Assembly: GCF_022234545.1 (NCBI RefSeq)
Contig: NZ_JAIEUI010000007.1
Span: forward strand, 186,001-250,000
DNA length: 64,000 nucleotides
Source of the DNA: Paenibacillus piscarius
Lineage (GTDB): Bacteria > Bacillota > Bacilli > Paenibacillales > Paenibacillaceae
Reading direction: 5' to 3'
In this document: positions 59,014-64,000 of the stretch, in pieces
Layout of the letters: every line of letters begins with the position of its first letter
Position numbering within the stretch: position 1 is the stretch's first letter
Notes under the pieces: generated by a model
The model's input: only the letters and a program-made list of their open reading frames with translations
The model's database searches: none
Told to the model about the DNA's origin: nothing
Program-made: the position numbers and the translations under genes

Positions 59014-59731
59014 ATGTAACGTTAATTAAACAAGACGTGACATAGCCAGACAGACAAATTCAGGTGCACTAGTGCTCCTCATTCGCTCATTCCGCCCACT
59101 AACTACGAATTCAGGTGCACTAGTGCTCTTCATTTGCCCGTTCCACCCGCTATCCACGAATTCAGGTGCACTAGTGCTCTTCATTCGCTCATTCCGCCCG
59201 CTATCCACGAATTCAGGTGCACTAATGCTCCTTATTCGCTCATTCCACCCGCTATCCACGAATTCAGGTGTACTAGTGCTCCTCATCCGCTCAATTCGCC
59301 CACGCCCCGTAAATTCATGGTTCTCCTACAGCTACTCACAGCCGTACCAAAAGGATTTATCCCTTTCATTCCACCTCTCAGCCCACTTTCAGCCGCACCA
59401 GAGGGATTTATCCCTTTCATTCCACCTCTCAGCCCACTTCCAGCCGCACCAGAGGGATTTATCCCTTTCATTTCCCCTCACAGCCCACTTTCAGCCGCAC
59501 CAGAGGGATTTATCCCTTTCATTTCCCCTCACAGCCCACTTCCAGCTGCACCAGAGGGATTTCTCCCTTTCATGCGCCCTCCCATCCCACTTTCCGCCCA
59601 CTTCCACCCACGCCTCAATAAAACCGCACAAAAAAATGGACCCGAAGCATCGGGTCCGAGCAGCAGTTATATTTTCAAAAGGGGGTCATGTACTTAGTTT
59701 AACCGCTGACTGTTAGAGTTTGATAACGGCT
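59014..59731. repeat. 51-bp tandem arrays, five type B then five type C units
   Basis: Type B units start at 59060, 59111, 59162, 59213 and 59264. After about 25 bp of junction, type C units start at 59340, 59391, 59442, 59493 and 59544. All steps are exactly 51 bp. Type B core is GGTGCACTAGTGCTCC, type C core AGAGGGATTTATCCCTTT. Spacers share words such as CATTCC and CCCACT. Long open frames in the array are by-products of the 3n period and lack ribosome sites. Confidence 0.95.
59629..59657 (-). terminator. terminator of the GNAT gene
   Basis: 8-bp stem GGACCCGA/TCGGGTCC with an AGCA loop, followed on the minus strand by seven T residues. Confidence 0.85.
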
Positions 59732-60280
59732 TTATTTCAATTGTGTAACAAGTGTGTAGATCTTCATTACATCGCCCGAGCCGTCCGCCATCGGCAGTGT
59801 CCGCTCCAGGGTCAGCCCATTCTTGAGCATCACCCGGGCGGAGCGGAGATTGTCTCCCCGGCAGCGTCCCTCCACCTGCCGGAGTCCAAGCTCACGGAAG
59901 CTGTAGTCCAGCAGCAGCCTGAGCGCCTCTGTCGCATAGCCGCGGCCCCACCATTGCGGACTAAGCATGTAGCCTAGCACCGCCTTGCCCTCATGGCGGC
60001 TCCAGTTCTGCAGCGAGACCGACCCGATCAGCTCCGGCTGTCCCTTGATATAGATTCCGGCGTGAAGCGCAGAGGGATCATAGCCGTGCAGCATCCGCTT
60101 CACCAGCTTATCCAGTACCCCCTGCTGTGAAGAGGATCCTTGGCGGAGTTGGATATGCGGCTGCACCTCCGGGTGGGAGAGCAGCGACTTCAGCATTGCC
60201 CCGTCAGCGGGCGCCATGGTCTTCAGTTCAACGGCCTGGCCTTGCAGCGCCATGCCCATAATCATCTCATACGTGCTCAT
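59732..60280 (-). CDS. GNAT-family N-acetyltransferase (RimJ/RimL-like)
   Basis: A 182-residue acetyltransferase: AVLGYMLSPQWWGRGYATEA is the acetyl-CoA motif (W-G-R-G-Y-A-T-E-A), FRELGLRQVEGRCRGDNLRS motif B, ARVMLKNGLTLERTLPMADG the C-terminal part. These are the marks of the ribosomal-protein-alanine acetyltransferase-like branch (Acetyltransf_3). GAAGGAG precedes the ATG. Substrate unknown. Confidence 0.9.
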   Translation of the reverse strand: MSTYEMIMGMALQGQAVELKTMAPADGAMLKSLLSHPEVQPHIQLRQGSSSQQGVLDKLVKRMLHGYDPSALHAGIYIKGQPELIGSVSLQNWSRHEGKAVLGYMLSPQWWGRGYATEALRLLLDYSFRELGLRQVEGRCRGDNLRSARVMLKNGLTLERTLPMADGSGDVMKIYTLVTQLK

Positions 60281-60346
60281 GAGCTCTCCTTCTTCCGCTC
60301 TTGTTAGGCCACTCCCCGGAGCCGGAGCCTGACCCTCCAGCGTCCA

Positions 60347-61282
60347 CTACGCCCGGCGCAACGTGAAGACGGTAAGCTCCGGGCGGCACAGGAAGCGCAG
60401 CGGCATCATCGTCTCGCCGAAGCCCCGGTTCACATACACCGGCATCCCTGTATTCTCTGTATAATACAGGCCGTCTATGTATTTGCGCGACCCGTAAGGC
60501 GTGAACGGGGCTCCGGCCAGCGGCAGGCGGATCTGTCCGCCGTGGCTGTGTCCCGAGAGCTGCAGGTGGAACGGATATGCCTCGGCAATATCAGCGTAAT
60601 CCGGCTCATGCATCAGCAGCACCGTGAACGTGCCGTCCGGAATATCCTTGACTGCCGCCTCCGGGTCCGGCTTGCCGTGCAGCATATCATCCAGTCCGGC
60701 TACCGCCATTACTGCGCCACCCTGCCGGATCAGGTAGGCCTGGTTGCGCAGCACCCGGAATCCGGCTTCCTTCAGCAGCTTGGTCAGCAGCTCTGTATTC
60801 TTGTAATCATGATTGCCGAGGATGGCGTACTTCCCAAGCGGGGCCTCCAGTTCAGCCAGTATAGATACCGAATCGGTCAGGTCCTCAGCATAGCTGTCCA
60901 CGATATCCCCTGTGAAGCAGATCAGGTCCGGCTGCTCTTCCCGGATATTCTTCACCAGCCGGGCCACATCGCGGGCATCCTTATTGAACCCTAGGTGCAC
61001 ATCGCTGAAATGAACCAGCCGGGTTCCGGCAAAAGCCGAAGGCAGCTCCTTCAGCGGCAGCTCCAAGCGGTTCACCTCTAACCAGTTCGGCTCTCCCTGC
61101 CAGGCATAGCCGCCGGTCAGCAGAGCCGCACCGGCCAGCGTCCCCAGCCCGCGGGCCAGGAACTGGCGGCGCGTCATGGTGCGCCTTCCCGGTTCTTCCG
61201 GCTGCGGCGGGACCTGTCCTCCGCCTTCCGCAGCAGCGGGTATCGTCTTGCCCGGAGAGCCTCCGAACGATGGTTTGCTCAT
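60347..61282 (-). CDS. Tat-exported metallophosphoesterase (YkuE-like)
   Basis: A 311-residue calcineurin-like phosphoesterase. A twin-arginine signal (MTRRQFLARGLGTLAGAALL) follows an unusual 35-residue Pro/Gly/Glu-rich N-terminal segment. Metal-site motifs: LVHFSDVHLG, ICFTGDIVDSY, AILGNHDYKN, MHEPD and LSGHSHGGQIRLP. The family includes YkuE of B. subtilis, a Tat substrate tied to the cell wall. 37 nt downstream of the channel gene on the same strand. Confidence 0.9.
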   Translation of the reverse strand: MSKPSFGGSPGKTIPAAAEGGGQVPPQPEEPGRRTMTRRQFLARGLGTLAGAALLTGGYAWQGEPNWLEVNRLELPLKELPSAFAGTRLVHFSDVHLGFNKDARDVARLVKNIREEQPDLICFTGDIVDSYAEDLTDSVSILAELEAPLGKYAILGNHDYKNTELLTKLLKEAGFRVLRNQAYLIRQGGAVMAVAGLDDMLHGKPDPEAAVKDIPDGTFTVLLMHEPDYADIAEAYPFHLQLSGHSHGGQIRLPLAGAPFTPYGSRKYIDGLYYTENTGMPVYVNRGFGETMMPLRFLCRPELTVFTLRRA

Positions 61283-61319
61283 CAGGAGATTCTCCTCTCT
61301 GTCTTGAATTCTAATTGGA

Positions 61320-62006
61320 TTATTGCCGATCTTCTACGGCTTCGTCCACCTTGTCATCAATATCTACTTCAATGGCTGCCTCAACCTCTTCCTCCGTGGT
61401 ATTTACCCCAAGAATCTTACGGAACAAGCCCAGCATGGACAGCGCATAAGCGACCGTAATGAAGCTGAAGCAGATCTGCATAACTACAACCAGCCTTGAG
61501 GAATTGTCTATGGGAGCAATATCCCCGTAACCGACGGTCGTAAAGGTAGCCACGCTGAAATAGAGAAACGTAACCAACTGGCTGAGCAGATCCTGGCCTA
61601 AGCCCTTCCCCTCGAACGAGGACTGTCCAAACAGCTTATAAATCGATGTATATACGACTGTAAAGAAAATAATGCAGGTAAACGTAGCGATGCTGATCCG
61701 GACCAGCGTCTGCTGCAGCCTGACTTCCTTGCTGTTGGAATCCCTGATTTCATGGAAAATAAACAAAATATAGAACAGGACTGAAGCCAGGACAAAAAGC
61801 AGAATCAGTCCGCGCAGGCCCCGGTTGCCGGGCACAATCGTACCCAGATCGATCAGATTCAGCAGATCCTCCACCGAGAACAGCGCATAGATCAGAATAG
61901 GAGCAAGCAGCACGCCTCTGCCCATCCAGTTCAGATTCAACCGGGCAAACCTCAGTACCAGCAATACAATGACAACGATATTGAAAGCCCAGATCCACCA
62001 TGCCAT
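61320..62006 (-). CDS. potassium channel protein, two-pore-helix type
   Basis: A 228-residue membrane protein with three N-terminal helices, then a TM-pore-TM module. The selectivity filter ATFTTVGYGDIAPI (TVGYGD) identifies a K+ channel. The C-terminal tail is acidic (EEEVEAAIEVDIDDKVDEA) and lacks an RCK/TrkA-N regulatory domain. AGGAGCG precedes the ATG. It lies 46 nt after the DUF3891 gene. Confidence 0.9.
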   Translation of the reverse strand: MAWWIWAFNIVVIVLLVLRFARLNLNWMGRGVLLAPILIYALFSVEDLLNLIDLGTIVPGNRGLRGLILLFVLASVLFYILFIFHEIRDSNSKEVRLQQTLVRISIATFTCIIFFTVVYTSIYKLFGQSSFEGKGLGQDLLSQLVTFLYFSVATFTTVGYGDIAPIDNSSRLVVVMQICFSFITVAYALSMLGLFRKILGVNTTEEEVEAAIEVDIDDKVDEAVEDRQ

Positions 62007-62052
62007 GGCTTTTACGCTCCTGTTCTATGCTCTTGCCTTCCCGCCAAGGTCC

Positions 62053-62865
62053 TTATCCGTTCTTAGCCCGCGAATCTTCTTCCGGTCCGCTTATGACTCT
62101 GATCTTGCATTCTTCCTCCGGCGCCTCATGGTAAGCCCGGGCGATGCCCTTATCCTGTACCGCCTTAAGGCTGACCCGCCGCTGCTTGAAGCTGACCTCG
62201 ATGTCCTGTGTGAACGGGAACGGGGCCAGCGTCAGCGTACGGTTGTCCCGCCACTTCGCATGGATCGCACGGCCGGAGGTGAAGCTGAACTCCTCGCTGC
62301 CGGAGAAGCCGTCCACGAACCACGGATGCTTCTTGGATTCCTTGCTGCCCGGCTCGTTCAACGCCAGGAACAGTGAGAGATCGTCGCAGAACTGGAGCAG
62401 TCTGGCATCGTAATACAGCTCGCCCTCTTCGAGCGGCTTCTCCTGCTCCAGCCTGCGGTGGATGCGCGCTCTGCGCTCTGCCTCATCCTCCAGGTACTGC
62501 GTCAGCTCAGGGCACTCTTCCCCGGACACCTCGATCAGCCGTTCAAAATGCGAGCTGCACAGCAGCGCCCCGTAAGGCGTCTTGGCTTCAATCTCATCGA
62601 TGCCCCGTCTGTAGAAGGTCAGCTTCGGCACCACCGGGAAATCGATGAAGCTGTACGGCTGTCCCTCCGCATCATTCCAGAACGGCGTCTCGTCCAGATC
62701 GATCCAGCCCCGGTCATGATGGCTCACCGCCCACAGCACCTCGGCCCGCCGCCCTTCGGCCGGCGTATGCTCCTCCTTGAACCATTTCGCGAAATTCCCG
62801 GCCAGCAGCCCGTGATCATGCTGCTTCATCATAATGAGTGCGCCGTCCTGCTCACGACATATCAT
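62053..62865 (-). CDS. DUF3891-family protein
   Basis: A 270-residue cytoplasmic protein of the DUF3891 family: MKQHDHGLLAGNFAKWF at the N-terminus, AVSHHDRGWIDLDETPFWND, GALLCSSHFERLIE, and LLQFCDDLSLFLALNEPG. The conserved His/Asp pairs (QHDH, HHD, FCDDLS) resemble an HD-type metal site, so a hydrolase role is plausible, but no activity is known to me. GGGGAGG lies 8 nt before the ATG. Confidence 0.85.
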   Translation of the reverse strand: MICREQDGALIMMKQHDHGLLAGNFAKWFKEEHTPAEGRRAEVLWAVSHHDRGWIDLDETPFWNDAEGQPYSFIDFPVVPKLTFYRRGIDEIEAKTPYGALLCSSHFERLIEVSGEECPELTQYLEDEAERRARIHRRLEQEKPLEEGELYYDARLLQFCDDLSLFLALNEPGSKESKKHPWFVDGFSGSEEFSFTSGRAIHAKWRDNRTLTLAPFPFTQDIEVSFKQRRVSLKAVQDKGIARAYHEAPEEECKIRVISGPEEDSRAKNG

Positions 62866-63029
62866 TGCTCATTCCTCCCCGTTGTCCATTGCCCTTAGCT
62901 ATGTAGATTAATGTAGATTATAACATATCCGCCTATATTTCTCGGAATCCGGCGGCCTATGGATATTGTATGTGTACCCTCTTTGAGACTGTACAGAAAC
63001 ATTACAGCGAGTGGCAGTCATAACCAAAC

Positions 63030-63060
63030 AGGCCATTCAGGAGGAGTCCCGAATGGCCTG
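63030..63060 (-). terminator. hairpin after sdhB
   Basis: 9-bp stem AGGCCATTC/GAATGGCCT with an 11-nt loop, 17 bp after the sdhB stop; the weak T-run (TGTTTGGTT) lies on the minus strand. Confidence 0.65.
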
Positions 63061-63076
63061 CGGCTATGGTTATGGC

Positions 63077-63841
63077 TTAGACACCCAGCCAGCGCTTGAA
63101 CATATGCTTGGTGGTCTGCTTATTAATCTCTGCAATGGAGGTCGTCAGCGGAATGCCCTTAGGACAGGCGCGGACACAGTTCTGCGAGTTGCCGCAGCCG
63201 TCAATGCCGCCGTCCTCCATCAGCGCATCCAGGCGTTCCTCCGCATTCATCTCACCTGTAGGGTGAGCGTTGAACAGGCGGACCTGGGAGATGGCTGCCG
63301 GACCGATGAAGTCGGTCTTCTCATTGACATTCGGGCAAGCCTCCAGGCAGACGCCGCAGGTCATGCATTTGGATAATTCATAAGCCCACTGCCGCTTCTT
63401 CTCCGGCATACGCGGTCCCGGACCGAGATCATAGGTGCCGTCAATCGGAATCCAGGCCTTGACCCGCTTCAGGGCGTTGAACATCCGGCTGCGGTCAATC
63501 ACCAGGTCACGCACGACCGGGAAGGTCTTCATCGGCTCAATGCGCACCGGCTGCTCCAGATTATCGATCAGCGCAGCGCAGGCCTGACGCGGCTTGCCGT
63601 TGATGACCATGGAGCAGGCGCCGCACACCTCTTCCAGACAGTTGGATTCCCAGCATACGGGAACGGTGCTGTCGCCCTTTGCATTCACCGGATTGCGCTG
63701 AATCTCCATCAGTGCGCTGATCACGTTCATCCCCGGACGGTAAGGAAGCTCGAATTCCTCTGTATACGGGCTTGTCTCCGGTTCATCCTGGCGGGTAATA
63801 ACGAATTTAACATTTTTGGGAGCTGCTGCAGTTTCCGCCAT
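63077..63841 (-). CDS. sdhB: succinate dehydrogenase iron-sulfur subunit
   Basis: A 254-residue electron-transfer subunit of respiratory complex II. The N-terminal ferredoxin domain has the [2Fe-2S] ligands CWESNCLEEVCGACSMVINGK-type pattern (C-x4-C-x3-C-x2-C plus distal Cys in PRQACAAL). The C-terminal domain has KCMTCGVCLEACP and NCVRACPKGIPL for the [4Fe-4S] and [3Fe-4S] clusters. AGGAGG lies before the ATG. sdhA lies 71 nt upstream; sdhC should be further upstream, outside the window. Confidence 0.97.
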   Translation of the reverse strand: MAETAAAPKNVKFVITRQDEPETSPYTEEFELPYRPGMNVISALMEIQRNPVNAKGDSTVPVCWESNCLEEVCGACSMVINGKPRQACAALIDNLEQPVRIEPMKTFPVVRDLVIDRSRMFNALKRVKAWIPIDGTYDLGPGPRMPEKKRQWAYELSKCMTCGVCLEACPNVNEKTDFIGPAAISQVRLFNAHPTGEMNAEERLDALMEDGGIDGCGNSQNCVRACPKGIPLTTSIAEINKQTTKHMFKRWLGV

Positions 63842-63912
63842 GTCAGTTACCTCCTAGAAAGTTTGGATAGTCCGGCCTGCTTCCGAATCTTTGTTCGCCA
63901 AGCCGGCTTCAC

Positions 63913-64000
63913 TTAATCCTTCGAATAATCGCGTACCCGCGGAGGAATCAGCGACACATCCACATCCTCATAAGAGATCTGCGGACCGTCTGCCGTCCAG
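63913..64000 (-). CDS. sdhA: succinate dehydrogenase flavoprotein subunit, C-terminal end
   Basis: Only the last 29 codons are inside the window, reading WTADGPQISYEDVDVSLIPP then RVRDYSKD and a TAA stop. This matches the C-terminus of Bacillus-type SdhA, and the position just before sdhB supports it. The gene starts beyond the window. Confidence 0.85.
   Translation of the reverse strand, partial: WTADGPQISYEDVDVSLIPPRVRDYSKD

Noticed and set aside
59072..59716. Open frames of up to 214 codons through the 51-bp arrays (also 26131-26418 and 34975-35393)
   Set aside because: 51 is a multiple of three, so stop-free frames persist on both strands; there is no ribosome site, and the frames follow the repeat, not codon bias.

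Overview
The window looks like chromosome of an endospore-forming Bacillota, most likely Paenibacillus or a close relative. The case rests on the genes: GerE, a Spo0E-type phosphatase, a YhcN-type spore lipoprotein, CgeB-type spore glycosyltransferases, a YheC/YheD ATP-grasp protein, a YjcZ peptide, EcsAB, strong AGGAGG ribosome sites with frequent TTG/GTG starts, and a high G+C content for a Gram-positive. No rRNA, tRNA, phage, transposase or CRISPR locus was seen.

Layout. 1-3.9 kb: a partial quinone reductase, gerE, an MFS exporter divergent from a LacI-type regulator. 4-8.5 kb: a Fur-controlled iron/heme uptake locus in the order efeO-efeB-efeU. 8.8-11.6 kb: RpiR-type regulator, nagB and nagA with overlapping ends (amino-sugar catabolism). 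11.9-25.1 kb: a YhcN lipoprotein, then a long minus-strand glycosylation block: glycosyltransferases, a methyltransferase, four sugar-nucleotide enzymes and two CgeB paralogues. 25.3-32.6 kb: an ATPase, Spo0E-like peptide, a polytopic membrane protein, an LtaS-family enzyme, a purine-riboswitch-controlled amidohydrolase and an acetyltransferase. 32.8-44.9 kb: a second spore-surface block with a small Arg-rich protein, three small helical paralogues, a nucleotidyltransferase, three GT2 enzymes and a 1580-residue protein made of 136 decapeptide repeats, divergent from a YheC/YheD gene. 44.9-64 kb: mostly housekeeping (psd, gpmA, AraC regulator, aminotransferase, yjcZ, ecsAB, DEAD helicase, SDR, CheX-like, LysR, histidinol phosphatase, nitroreductase, phosphoesterase, K+ channel, sdhB and the end of sdhA).

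How it fits together. The two glycosylation blocks, with gerE nearby, read as a late-sporulation system that makes and decorates a spore surface. Sugar nucleotides are built by the dehydratase/reductase/2-epimerase trio and the nucleotidyltransferase, and transferred by about nine glycosyltransferases. Several of these carry Arg-rich disordered tails or a GYxxGY motif shared with small cluster proteins. The very long decapeptide-repeat protein with a WIAxG-type C-terminal domain is the best candidate for the structural acceptor or filament. This last step is inference.

Intergenic space carries two repeat systems. One is a superfamily of exactly 51-bp tandem units, each with a palindromic core, at five loci. 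The other is a short GGACTSAG...TTATT repeat present in two clusters.
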